64,000 nucleotides of DNA, from assembly GCA_948470475.1 (NCBI GenBank), contig OX419345.1:18236239-18300238 (forward strand), in the 5' to 3' direction. The position numbers and the translations under genes were made by a program. Shown piece by piece: positions 22,649 to 34,119 of this stretch (position 1 is the first letter of the stretch; each line of letters starts with the position of its first letter). The stretch comes from Galaxea fascicularis (Eukaryota; Cnidaria; Anthozoa; Scleractinia; Euphylliidae). Below the pieces are notes generated by a model. The model was not told the origin of the DNA, did no database searches, and was given only the letters and a program-made list of their open reading frames with translations.

Positions 22649-25600
22649 ATGGCTTCCAAGAGCCTTACTGAAATATCACGATGTATCGCTTCTATTAGAC
22701 AAAGTTTAACACTATACACGAAGATCGATCAGTATGCCATTTCAAGAACAGGTTTGTTACTAGTAAGACGCAATCTTTCCGTTGCAGCGGCACGAGTAAA
22801 AACTAAGGAGGATGCTGTCGATGGTGATCACCGAAATAAGAATAAACTTCAAATTTTGAGTGACTTTGAGAACCGAAATCCACGGAATCCTGAGTACTTT
22901 GGATACAACAAACCAAGAGGTTTTGCTACACAAAAATACAGGAAAGATTTCTATAACAAGTAAGTAAATGTTACCTCAAAACTGCAATGATTGGTGGATT
23001 GGTTTAAGGCGCTGGATCGGTTCAAATCCCGCTCAGGTCACTAGCTGGTGTTGCTCTGGGTTAGTGCCTGGTTCAACTCCTCGGTCATCCTTTTAAATTA
23101 TTAGCCAACTGGTCTGCCTCCCACCAGTTGGGATTCTTAACTCTGTTATTTTCGTTTGTTTGGTTATTTGTTTCATTGTCCCTTAAAAGCCCTCTGGGGG
23201 AGTGGTCAATTAAGTATTTATTATTATTATCATTATTGATTCCTTGAAAAAACTTGTCAAGCTCGAAAACTAGCAAACTAGAAATTTGATGTGTTTATTG
23301 CGATGACCATACCTCTTGCTCTCCTTATAATACCTTTTTCGCATTTCCTCTTACACCCCAGGAAATGTTGAAACATCTCCATGACTTTGTGAGATGGCCA
23401 AAGCTCAACATTGTAAAGGGGGGAAGGGAGAATTAGGTATTGCACCAAGACTTATGACCTATGTTGTACACTGTAGGTGATACTTGACACTAAGATTTTT
23501 TTAAAATTATTCTGTGCCAAAGGATCTTCAATGGGAAATGCTATGTTGTTACGCCAATGCCATGCCCGGAAAGATTTCCACTCCGCCCCATACATTAATT
23601 ATACATGCATCACCATCATATTAACCCTGTTCCAAAAACGAATAGAGTTTGGGTCACAAAATACATATATATTAATTATTAATATATGGGGCCCTGCAGA
23701 AATCTTACCACATGCCCTTCAGTCTTCAGCATGCAAAGTCACTATGGTCAACAACTGTTATCTGAGATGTAGAAGTGTTCACTTGCTTACCCACAAAGTT
23801 CATTCTCATATCAATATTTACAGTACCACACATATTATGATTTATGGTATAACCTTTATGAAATGCAACCTGGAAGACAGCAAAGTCTGCAGTTGGAGAC
23901 CCTATCCCCTCATAGATACAACTAATAATATTTTTTGCTTCAGTTCATGGTTATTGATCAGGCACAAAGTTAAAAATTATAAAGGTTAAATAGGTTAAAA
24001 AAAATTCTCAAACCAAAATAATTCAAAATAATTTAAATCATGATTTGAATTTTTCATATATAGGTTAAAGTTCATTATTTCAAACCGACACTCAAGAGCT
24101 GAAGTGGTGCACAATAGCGGAGTGGTTCTTGTTTCGGCATCTACGGTAGAATTTGAAATCACAAGACATCTTTACAAAACCACAGACATTAGTGCAGCAA
24201 GGAATCTTGGCATGGTGTTAGCACAAAGATGTATTGAGGCAGGAATCACAAGAGTTTATTGGGAACCTCAGTATGGGGACAGAAGAAAATTACGGGTGAT
24301 TTGATTGTCTATTACCTTAATTTATTATAATTATTGTTATTTCCACAAAGTAGTGGACATTTTTGAAAGATATCTTTCACATTTGTGGGGTCTGTGACAA
24401 TAAGGAGTCAATAAGCATATCTTTCCATGAAGTTTACCAGTTTGTTTAGACAGAAAGCCAGCTTTCTGGAGTCTTGAATCTGAGACCCCTCTCTCACTTG
24501 GAACACTGAAATTCAGACTCACCAAAACACAAACATGTAAATAAATAAACAAGCAAGTTATTATAGTAATTCATGGTTCAGTAAAAAAATGTATTATAAT
24601 ATTTTGCTTTCTTTTATCTTTTTTAAGTAGACATTTTCTGTACATTGTAAGCAAATATTTTTGTGCGATTGATTGTAATAGGTAACCATCCCAGTTTTGT
24701 CCTCTTAAGACAAACAGCAGATCTCCAAGTTAGGAGTGTGTCTTATAGTCAAGTCTAACTGGTAATATCTGGTTTATCTTGTCCTTCCTACAGATCAAAG
24801 CATTTGCTAGTGCCATCTCTAAAGGAGGTGCAGTTGTACTTAATGAACCCAGACGAATTGTCCATCCTGCAACATTTTACTGTGGTAAGCAAACATTTTA
24901 AGGTGCTTTTCCAGCTAGGAAATGAGTTGAAATCATATGTTACTGATTACACCCTGGTATCAATATCCATATTCTCCTTGAAGTTCACCATAGATTATCC
25001 TGCACAAGTTGGAAGAGGATGTTTGGTGTCAAGGTTATCTCAAGCAATAGTTTTCCTTAGTGCTTTATAATCAAGTGCACCTATTTTAAGGATTGAGTAT
25101 GTGCTTTGAGAGATGCTAGTAAATATCATTCATGTATCAGAAATTTGGCAAGGATTTAGAAAATTCACCCCAAGATCAGACTTAATGCTAGTAATGCATT
25201 TAACTTTGAGAGATTAATTGAGAAATTAATGGGTGATAAAATTCATCAGATAAATTGGTCCTAAAAGTTTATTTGGCAATCATTGAAAGAATGGCATTTA
25301 AAGGATTTTAATATTTTCTGTGAAAGTAAACTTACTGTGTGAATCCAAACACCATGAACCCTTTCATTTGATTTTGACATTTATCATTGTGCAGCAACCA
25401 ATCAGAAGCAACATGAAACCACAAACTAATTATGGTCACTGTTTGCAGTTTAGTTTTCTTGCAACTGATTGGCTTTTTACTCGAAACTTGGTAACATCCA
25501 TAAATATTTCTACTGTTCACTGTTTTCGAATTTTCACTGTAAATAACGCCTATAAGATGATGGTCCTGACTTATTTCTTTCATGCCCAATTCATAGCTTT

Positions 25601-25736
25601 TATTGGGTTTTCATTTTTAAAGATCTTTAATTTTCTTGTCCTGTGTGCAGATTATACACCAAAGAATAGAAGAAGAAAGTGGTTGAGACTTCCAGCATCA
25701 AAGAGGAAAAAGGAACACTTGACGCGGACAAAATGA
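22649..25736 (+). CDS. MRPL18: MRPL18, mitochondrial large-subunit ribosomal protein uL18m
   Basis: Four exons, 22649-22959, 24064-24295, 24794-24884 and 25651-25736, give 720 nt, 239 residues. All junctions are GT-AG and in phase. The start is the ATG in accaagATGG; upstream in-frame GTG codons are ignored. The basic, Arg/Ser-rich N-terminus looks like a mitochondrial targeting peptide. The family core follows: NRNPRNPEYFGY, then HNSGVVLVSASTVEFEI, LGMVLAQRCIEAGI and GAVVLNEPRRI. uL18m is part of the central protuberance of the mitoribosome. After the point where the human protein ends (EPQRIYE-like) this one continues for about 30 residues, ending in a Lys/Arg-rich tail (NRRRKWLRLPASKRKK). 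Intron 1 holds a SINE and a repeat shared with 37.6 kb. Confidence 0.93.
22990..23243 (+). mobile_element. tRNA-derived SINE with ATT tail
   Basis: The copy has an A-box-like GGTTTAAGGCGCTGGAT (23003) and B-box GGTTCAAATCC (23019). A long body with GGGGGAGTGGTCAATTAAG follows, then a tail of TATTATTATTATCATTATT. The arrangement is that of a Pol III SINE. It lies in MRPL18 intron 1. Confidence 0.75.
23560..23720. repeat. Dispersed repeat shared with 37570-37680
   Basis: ATTATACATGCATCACCATC and ATTAACCCTGTTCCAAAAAC recur with few changes at 37595-37645, in the same order and followed by a similar GAAATCTTRCCA segment. Class and ends are unknown. Confidence 0.5.
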
Positions 25737-25843
25737 GCTGCCATTTTAGTTGAAGTTGTATTTCTCCACTCGAGCATTATGTTTTACTTTTCTTTCATCC
25801 CACAAACAGAGACTTTAAATGCCTCGATGTTTCTCTTTTAAGA

Positions 25844-25862
25844 AATAAAATTTGTCAATAAA
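25844..25862 (+). promoter_or_regulatory. MRPL18 polyadenylation signals
   Basis: Two canonical AATAAA hexamers (25844-25849, 25857-25862) lie about 110-120 bp after the stop codon. They imply a short 3' UTR. Confidence 0.7.
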
Positions 25863-25869
25863 AACATCG

Positions 25870-26917
25870 CTGGCAAATTAATTCTCTTTATTGTTTTCAT
25901 CACGTGCATCACATTTCAATAAATCATACTCTGTTAAATAATATAAGTAACAGAAAAGGCATGTTGAAAAAGCAAAAATGATCCTGATTGAGGTCTGATA
26001 TAAAAGTGAATATTTTATATTGGAGGATTGGACTGGTACAACTTTACCCACACAAAAGGTGTTCTTCCTCAGCCCCTTTGTACACTTGCACACCAAATTA
26101 ATAACTTCTTATGTCCTTTTTCAGTAACCATTAAACCATCAAATCCCCATAAATTTGTTCTACATGCCTCCCTGCTGCATAAAACTTCCCCATCATCCCA
26201 TGCCACCTGGTAAATATTGAAAGATCCCTTGTATGCTGACAGGCAACACTTTTTTGTTTTATTTATTTTGCTTCCTGTTGTTTTGGTTCATTGCTGTGGC
26301 TTTGGCTTTGTTCTTCTTCTTGGGGGGTATTTCCTAGTTAACACTGAAATAGCATAATTCATTTCCGTTTTTCCAGGATGAATGGGAAAGTGCTGTTTTC
26401 TTCTGTGTCAGTGATTGGCTTATTGAACGCCAGTCCTGATTCTTCGTGATCATTTTCCATTTACCCCACCCCTCTGTCGCCAGAGCCTTTTTGAAACCAT
26501 TCCCAACTCTGGAGCCTCCTACGCAGAGCTTCTTTTGCTCATCACGCAATCATTCCTCCCCAACGAAAGGTTGCGTGACAAGCCAAAAAAGGTCTGCATA
26601 AGAGGTTACCGTTCTGGGACTATGGCAGGATGAAGGGGAGGGGCGGGCGTGGGGTTCGATGTAATAAAGGCGTGCTGCATCATTAGGAAGAACACAATGA
26701 AAAGATTTCTGTCGTTTGCAGAGGCTATAAGTGTAGACACTGATGCCTGGAAAAGGAATCAATATTAAGCTCTCTGTAAGGCGGACACCTAAGGGACCGT
26801 TTTGTGGACTCTCAAGAGGTGTAAAAGACAACAAGAAAATTTAGGTCAGGACCATCCAAGAGAAGTGTATGTTTTCAGTGGTGTTTGTTTTGGGGGACGC
26901 CATAATACCATGAACTC
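25870..26917. other. Intergenic, no gene recognised
   Basis: This stretch follows the MRPL18 polyA signals. Short open frames on both strands show no family resemblance and no consistent splice structure. No TIR element was recognised before 26918. Confidence 0.5.
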
Positions 26918-27133
26918 GGCCCGTTTCTCGAAAGTCCCGTAAACTTTTCGGGTCCGAAAAGCCATTTCAAAACCTGCGACCGCTTATTATAAAAAGCTGG
27001 CCTGTTACTATGATTTCAAGATACAAAAGGGCAAATTTGTCGCAAAATCTCATTCCTGAAAACTTCTTCGTTTTTTGAGATACGTTGGAAATTTATAGCA
27101 CAAACGTTTCGTGAGTTTCAAGAAACGCGCCCC
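26918..27133. mobile_element. MITE with imperfect CGTTTCTYGAAA ends
   Basis: The left GGCCCGTTTCTCGAAAGTCC and the inverted right GGGGCGCGTTTCTTGAAACT are similar TIRs around a 170-bp non-coding interior. The TSD is unclear. Confidence 0.5.
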
Positions 27134-27333
27134 TGGCTAACGCGGGAGCAGTGAAGTTGACACGAATGGTGGGACGGGAATTCGCAGTTGACTTTATTAC
27201 TACATTCCTCTTTTGTGGCCGAAAAAGTTTTAGCATGAATCCGTTGTTCCAGTAAAATTGATTTTTTTTAGTTATTTGGAAAGAAAAGCAGTTGTTATCT
27301 CCTTTTCAAGCTTTTTCAAAAACAAGTTAATTA

Positions 27334-27572
27334 GGAACGGACCATTAGAAAGTTATGGGGGGGGGGGGATTTTCGAGCCACAGAAATTTTGTTTCTTCAA
27401 TGTTTCCTGTGAATGAATATTTATTTTGTCAAAATGTTGTGTTGATATTGGTCTACTCTGCACGCATGATTTTTTTTTCACTTAATTTTCCCTTGCATGA
27501 ATTTTTTTTTTGTACTTCGCCCACCCCCCCCCCCCCCCCACCCCCCATAACTTTTCTAAATGGTCCGTCCCT
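27334..27572. mobile_element. Hairpin MITE with G-tract/C-tract arms
   Basis: GGAACGGACCATTAGAAAG followed by TTATGGGGGGG at the left is inverse to CCCCCCATAACTTTTCTAA followed by ATGGTCCGTCCC at the right. The arms thus end in a run of about 13 G (27357-27369) and a long C tract (27523-27546). Such tracts expand readily, and their exact lengths in the assembly may be unreliable. Confidence 0.65.
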
Positions 27573-30500
27573 TGGGCAATTTTATTGATAAAAAACTTGC
27601 AGTTCCCACGTGGTTTTGATAAGTGACAGGTGTCACCGTTAAACCAATGCAATTCGCTTAAGTTTACTCCAGCCAATCGGAACTAAGAATGAGATGACAT
27701 GAGCTGTCAAGTTGTTTTTCAAAAATCGCGCACTTTCTGTTCAACTTTTTCAGTCTCACGTGCACAGAGCAGTTCACACTCGTCAATGAGAGAGAAGCGA
27801 ATTTTTTTCACCGTCTTTGTGCAAATTGTTTCTTCGCCGTGACGAAAGCCTCACCAAGAAAACAAAGTAAGTAGTGTACTAAAGAACAGGAAAGTCAAAG
27901 TTAATTTGGGAGACATTATTTAGCGGTTGAAGTTAAACAATTAAGCAAAAATACTTGCGTACATGTTGGCACTTACAAAGTTTCAATTTGTCTTTAAAGT
28001 CAATAAATTTTGTCTCAAAGAATGTTTCATTCAATTTTTTTAGATGCTGACATGACCAGAAAGGAACTTCTAATTCCCAGGGCTGCGTTTTACGCATCAA
28101 ATGTTCAATAAATGGCGCAAAGATTTGGTAGAGGAAGGCGGACAAATAACACACTTTACGCGTGGCCACTCGAATTTACGGCAACCTGAAAGTTTTCGCG
28201 ACAACTGTGGTGTAAAGCAGTTAACAAAGGTAAGGATAATTTCAGCTTGATTTAAAAAAAATAAGATTAGCAATAACGTGACTTCATTTTCTTGCTTTAA
28301 TTTTCGCGGAGCAGTTTCCACTTTCGCGCGTTTCATGGCGAACTGGCTTGCAAATTTTCATTGCAGAGAAATGAAAAACATTTGCAAGTTGAAACATTTC
28401 TTAATATTAAAGTTACAAATGCCTTCAAAAGAGGTTGCCGCTTTTTATTTTCAAAATGAAATTATGAAGTCTAAATTAGAACAAGAGTGGTGTTTGAAAC
28501 GAAATATTGAGATTTTCAGGTCTTAAACACGTGTAGTTAACTAACTTGCCACGAGATGTTTTCCTGAGTTTAATTGAAGGGACTGTTTTCACTCTTAAAG
28601 TTTCCGCTTTTAGTGGACAATGGTTTATGTTTACTTCATTAATCTCGGAAAAATTGCATTTTTATGTTATTTTTTTGGCCTGTGCCTGCGTTTATGTTAA
28701 CGGTAAACCTTCACCGATGGCAGCGTTTGCTGAAGGGTGATAAAAAGATAAAACAAGCACACAACACCACATCACTAATATGAGATTTAATTAAAAGATT
28801 AATTTTAGAGCAGCACAAACAGACTAGGTTGAAGATATCGAATGTTTCAAACTTGCCGTAACCTTTTATTCACTTTCCGTTCCAAAAATTTACTGGGACC
28901 CCGTGGTTAAAAGAGAAAATGTTTCCAAGTTAGATATAGCTGTCTTTTTTTGACAGAGCACAAAAATGTTCAAAGGACCTTCATTATTTTCTTTAACTTT
29001 CATCTTCATTTCTGTGATTTCTGCTTTAAGTTTGAGCAAACTTAATTTGGCAATTTCTTTTTCAACATCTTTTTAAGCTATTTGGAAAACTTTATTCTCG
29101 CAATCAGGGCACAGTTTTGTGGGTCTAAAAATAGCAACTTACACTCGTGCATTCCCTCGGCATGTAGTTTCTACATGTATATTCCCTTTTTTGTTATTTT
29201 TTTAGTTAGTTATTCACTGTTAGTTACTTTTTTTTCCTTTTTGTTTGTAGGAAAGGTCTTGTTATCCTTTACAAGTTATCGCCATGAAACTGAAGCCCCC
29301 GGCCGCTACTTCTGTAACTTGGATCTACTTTCTTGGACGTAAATTCACTGTGAATGGAAACTTAAGTGGCGGGAAAGATAAAGAATCCGTCGAAGACCAT
29401 TTTTGGTCTGGTATCGTACTCTTTTTAAATGTGTTTTTCTCTTGGGGCGGGCTAGTTAAGGGAGGGTAATTAAGTTCGCTCTGAATGGAACCCAACTTAC
29501 ATTTCGATTTGTGACGCTTGAACTGCGTCCAGCGCGTTCGATCTTTTATTGGCATCTTTTTTCGCACCGACATTTTACGACTCCTTTTTTTCTTCAGTTA
29601 CTGGTTGCTCCATATTTGTTCCTGTTCTTCAGCTTCGTGGATTCGCCTTTTTTCCTTTGGTACTCATTCGGCATGATTGGCAAACGGTTTTGGTTTCGGT
29701 TTTTTGGCATGATTAGCAGTTCGACGTGTTTCGATCAATTGGCTTTTTCAGTGGATTTGGCCTTTTTCTTCTTTTCGGAAGTTTAGCACTTCGGCTTGAT
29801 TGGATTTTTCCGTCGACTTCTCTCATCAGTATCGCGTCTCTTCCGTCGTTATAGCTTTGCTGTTTTTGCGCTGTCGCTTTTTGCGATCTATATAACAATG
29901 GCCTCAGGTCAGTCACAGAAATCTCTCTGTAACTGAGGTGAGCCAACCGCATGGGTCCATTCAGATTCTTTTCGCTTAAACGCTGGGCACTGAGGTCTTC
30001 AAACCACTTTAAACCTTGGGTCTAAGTGGTCTGAGTCCAAAGTGTTGGGAAATAGTTGGGCTTAAGAGTTATTCTATTGTTGTTAGCTTAAGTGAAGGTT
30101 CATGTTTCGCGATTCGTGAGACATACTTGAATCGCAGGTAGGTGTCATATCTTCAGCGTTTAAGCAAAATTTAACGATGAAAGCATGACAGCGACACCGG
30201 TCGTTGCCATAGCATAAATTCGCACAAGGAGTAAACACAGCTCTCCTGGGGCTTTGTTTACTCACTATCAGCTCGACAAAAGCACCGGACTGCAAAGCAT
30301 TCTTAAGGCGTGCATTTTTTCCGCGTATTGTGTCGCAATTCGTTTTTTTATCACCGTTTCGATTCGATTAGAGTAGGCTTGTAGCTTTCTTTTCATCGTT
30401 CGTTTTTTGTCCGTGTTTCTATTCATTTACTACGACGTTTTGCTGTGATTGGTTTTCGATGCGCTTTTTTTCTGTTTCTGAGGCCACTTTTGGCACCGAA

Positions 30501-30783
30501 ATGATACGTCATTTGGATTCAATGTGATAGGCTGATAGATTTCTTTTTATATTCTCATTGCGAGGACACATTTTTTCCACAAACTGAGTTACATTTCAAT
30601 CCGGTATTATAGGCTCATAGTTTTCTTTCCTGATGTCTTTTTTTTACTATTCTTTTCTCTTGCTGTACATTTTTCTTACATAGCGTGTGTGCTTTTTACA
30701 TAGTTTTTTTCTGTTTTTGCACAAGTCATTTTCTATTCCCCTGGGGTGGGTGGGGTGGTGGGGGTGGGTAAATAGAATTAACT
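27573..30783. other. Intergenic, no gene recognised; possible untranslated exons
   Basis: No coding exon was recognised. Two exon-like pieces without a long frame exist: one ending AAAACAAA|GTAAGTAG near 27866, and one from tttttttag (about 28044) to AACAAAG|GTAAGG near 28229. They could be 5' untranslated exons of a + strand transcript. The rest is AT-rich sequence without visible repeats. Confidence 0.35.
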
Positions 30784-30805
30784 CTTAATTAACTATTTTA
30801 ATACA

Positions 30806-30861
30806 GATGCGGGAGTTCATGTGATGCTTAATGTCACATGGGCTGGTCGCACGTAGTTTTT
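30806..30861 (+). ncRNA. Candidate small hairpin RNA with T-run, copy 1
   Basis: The segment from GATGCGGGAG to GTAGTTTTT can form a stem CATGTGATG/TGTCACATG (two G-U pairs) with loop CTTAA. An outer TGCG/CGCA pairing and a T5 run (30857-30861), as at Pol III 3' ends, are also present. The second copy keeps the stem with compensating changes. No A or B box is visible. Transcription is not shown by the sequence, and no known family was recognised. Confidence 0.25.
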
Positions 30862-31046
30862 ACATAACCGTATTTAAGGAAGAAGAAGAAGAAGAAGAAG
30901 AAGAAGACCAAAAAGAAGAAGAGCAAGAAGAAGAAGAACAGAAGAAAGTGAACAAAAACAAGAAGACACGTCTTTGAGATACTTTACCTAAGCGTTTTTC
31001 TCTTTGTTCTTGAGGGCTCAAGGAGTTAATTAACTATTTTAATACA

Positions 31047-31102
31047 GATGCGGGAGTTCATGTAATGCTTAACATTACATGGGCTGGTCGCATGTAGTTT
31101 TT
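31047..31102 (+). ncRNA. Candidate small hairpin RNA with T-run, copy 2
   Basis: This is the homologue of 30806-30861, 241 bp downstream. Its stem CATGTAATG/CATTACATG is nine Watson-Crick pairs with the same CTTAA loop and a T5 run at 31098-31102. One pair changed G-C to A-T relative to copy 1, and two wobble pairs became standard pairs. Confidence 0.25.
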
Positions 31103-31356
31103 ACATAATCGTATTTAAGGTAAGTAAGAGCCCATAGTTAGATGTAGTTGATCAGAACATTTACGGTGTAGTCGACAAACAAAACAAAGAGTGAAGAGGG
31201 ACCAAAATGAAGACGGTGCAAAGAACAAGAAGAAGAAGACCAAAAAGAAGAAGAGCAAGAAGAAGAACAGAACAAAGTGAACAAAAACAAGAAGACACAT
31301 CTTTGAGATGACTTTACCTAAGCGTTTCTCACTTTGTTCTTGAGGGCTCAAGGAGT

Positions 31357-33290
31357 TTTCTTTTAGTTTCTTTTCTTTCTCTATCTCAAGGCATTTCCCT
31401 GTTTTGCTCTGGTGGTACACTTCCTTGTTATTCAATGTCTTCTGGAGATCTAATTGACAAACTTGAACATTTAGAGGAAAAAAAATACGTGAAAAGTGGA
31501 GGACAGAAGAGAGAAGAACAAAGAAAAATGAAGTAGATGTCTCAAGACTAGCAGCAGACAACCAAAGCAATTTTAGAAGAATGTTGTCACCATGAAAGTG
31601 AGACAGGAAAGGGCTGAGAATTGAGGAGCAAAACAAGTGAACCAAAGAGATCTGCCTGCATCTGGATGAAAATGTTGGCCAGCAGCGGCTAAACAAACTT
31701 CTCTTTCTTTCCCTATTTTCTTTTCTGTCAATGTGTACTTCTGTTTTCAAATGCCTATTCCACCCTATAACACTCTCTTTGCTGATCTTTGACCACTTCA
31801 GTGTAACCTGCATACTCATGGCCCTTTAGACTTGTGCGAGGCAATTCAAAATAAAAAGGACAGAAACCGTCAAGACTGCAGACATCTTATGAAGATTCCA
31901 CAGCATGGACGCCTGGACTCACATGCAAGAGGGAAAGAAGATCTCACGTCTAGTGTAATTTTATTTTACTGTTTAAAATACTAGTTTAAGTGAGTGGTGC
32001 GGGACTAAGCACACGCCCTCAGTAAGAGGTTAAAACAATTGTGAGTAATGTAATTATTATACTAATTGGAAGAAAATGGAAAAACAAAAAGATGAACAAG
32101 AACAAGAACAAGTACAAAAACAAGAAGTATAAGAAGAAGAAGAAGAAGAAGAATTAAGATGAAGAAGCAACCTTCTGACCTCCTATTTCATTCATTGCTA
32201 CTGACCTCTGATTTCACTTCCATGAGAGATGCAGATGACTTTTTTTATTGTGAAAACTAATTATCCCTCCTTTCTGGTTGCTGTTTAACCCTTTCAATTC
32301 TTCACATCAGTACTAATTGCTTCTCTGCTTGTGGAAATTGCCACCACATCAACATCTATACACTGCTCAGTTCCAAAGCTTTCTTTTCCCCTGTTTTTTC
32401 TCTGTTGTACACTCCTTGAGTCCTCTTGCAACTATGACCTTCCTTCTGTTCTCATCAATTCAGATTTTCTTCCGTCTTATCAGTCTTTTTCATAACTTGG
32501 TACTCTCCTTAAACCCTCTCGCAGTTTAGTTCTCTTTTGTTTTTCCTTCTGACAGATCTCCATCCTTCATTTCTTTTTGCTTTAACTGTGCCATTAGTGG
32601 CAAGAGGGCCCCCATTTCAAGTGGTTGGTCTTTTGTGATTGTGTATTGTTCTTTGGCTTTTTCTGAATCAACATTCTCTTCATTTATTTATGCTAGTATT
32701 GAACCATATGATATCTTTTGAAGTCTTTACTGATTCAAAGGCTTTCTTACTCACAGCTAAATATCTTTAGTGTCAATGACCACACATTTTTTTCTTACAC
32801 CATCTCGTATTCTTTCATCAGCCTGGATACATGCCAGCAACAGAGACCAACTTTGAAGGTTTCTGGCCTCTTATGCTCGTTTTCTGCACCTCTTTCATCC
32901 CTCTGAATTTTGAGCTGTTTCTGTTCTTCATTGTTCCTGTTTACTTGGTTTCAATTCTTGTGTAGATTTTCACTTGTCATAGAATATTTCCCTATGCAGC
33001 TCTAGTGATTGTCTGTCTGCACATCTGGCTTGATAGATGTTGTTATTATGATTCTTGGAACTCTGAATCTTTTGATACAGGATAGAAAACAACAGTTCAA
33101 TATGTTCTATCCTATCTGTCCTAGTCTTTGACCATGAACTAGATAGCTTATTACCTCTCCCTTTCTGTCTCTCTAATCATTGTCTTCCGGCCATTCTGTA
33201 ATTTCTTGCTAATAAGGAAAGACTGTGATTTCAAAGGTAAGTCTTCTGATTCAACTCAATTTTCCCCCCTCCCTGTTTCATTCCTTGTAG
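31357..33290. other. Intergenic, no gene recognised; purine-rich repeat at 32098-32170
   Basis: The interval holds a GAACAA/AAGAAG-rich simple repeat at about 32098-32170 and otherwise AT-rich sequence. The 234-codon frame on - between 31115 and 31819 runs through the purine repeat and is rich in Phe/Leu runs. It is judged spurious. Confidence 0.45.
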
Positions 33291-34119
33291 CTTTTTCTGT
33301 ACTTTATGTCTTGGCACCACGCCCTTTGCTATCCCCCAAATCTGGAGAACAAGGTAAGATTTGTCAGAGCTGCCACTGGTGAGCTTTTTCCTTTAAGGTG
33401 GCTTAAATCCTGCAAAAATAGAATTGGCCAGCAGAACCATGTTTTGATCTTCTATCTTACCTGTTTGACTGAAAGGCCTACTCTTATGCAACGCTATTGT
33501 TGAAGCATACCTCTGATGATCTGGCAGAAGGGCTGAATCTATGATGTGTTTTGTATCTTTCTGCCTGTCAGATTTCCACCTCATCCTGTTTGTTTGAAAC
33601 AGGGATTTAAGCTGATTGTCTGGTCTTCTCTCTTATCATTGACTGAAAGGCGGGCTGAAAGGCCTATTCCTATATGCAAAGCCTACTTCACTATTGCTGT
33701 ACCTCTTAAGCTTCGGTGAGACGGGCTGAATCTACGATGTGTTTCAGATCTTTCTGGCTGAGATTTTCACCTCATCCTGCTTGTGTTTTATCATATTATT
33801 ATCGCCACAATGTCAATGATAATGTACTAACTCTTTTCAGTTTTTTTCTTTTGTTGCAGGTAATGTTACTGCATCTCCCAAGAAACAGGACAACGTCACA
33901 GACATCTACTGTTGGTGCCATATCATTTCTGGAGGTCAATTAAGGGATGAAGATTTGGAAAGTTGGAAGCAACATTTATCTCCACATTTCAGCAAGATAC
34001 TGCGAAATGCTTCAATTTCAGATGATTTCGATGACAATATTCCACACATGGCCATGTTTGCTTGTTTTCGAAACTTAAATTACGAATTTGTGATACTATA
34101 CCTTTTGCTAAACCAGTGA
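33291..34119 (+). CDS. Candidate two-exon 3' coding segment, unrecognised
   Basis: A candidate exon at 33291-33353 (after ttccttgtag, before GTAAGA) joins in phase 1 to 33860-34119 (after tttcttttgttgcag). The second exon is open for 85 codons in only one of three frames and ends at TGA 34117-34119. It begins GNVTASPKKQDNV and contains CWCHIISGGQLRDEDLESW and a hydrophobic end (YEFVILYLLLNQ). No family was recognised and no start codon or upstream exon is identified. It may be the 3' end of a fast-evolving gene or chance. Confidence 0.25.
33380..33790. repeat. Degenerate ~180-bp tandem duplication
   Basis: GACTGAAAGGCCTACTCTTA ... GGGCTGAATCTATGATGTG ... ATTTCCACCTCATCCTG at 33470-33590 recurs as GCTGAAAGGCCTATTCCTA ... 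GGGCTGAATCTACGATGTG ... TTTTCACCTCATCCTG at 33653-33780. The copies are well diverged. Confidence 0.6.

Larger units (their letters stand above)
30784..31356. repeat. Tandem duplication of a ~240-bp unit with purine tract
   Basis: Unit 1 (30784-31023) and unit 2 (31024-31356) share TTAATTAACTATTTTAATAC, a hairpin segment, CGTATTTAAGG, an AAG-rich tract (GACCAAAAAGAAGAAGAGC) and CTTGAGGGCTCAAGGAGTT, in that order. Unit 2 carries about 90 extra bases at 31115-31230. The similarity is high apart from the insertion. Confidence 0.85.

Noticed and set aside
31115..31819. 234-codon open frame on the minus strand
   Set aside because: It is driven by an AAG/CTT-rich purine repeat (long Phe/Leu stretches) with no family similarity. 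The tandem duplication at 30784-31356 explains the sequence.
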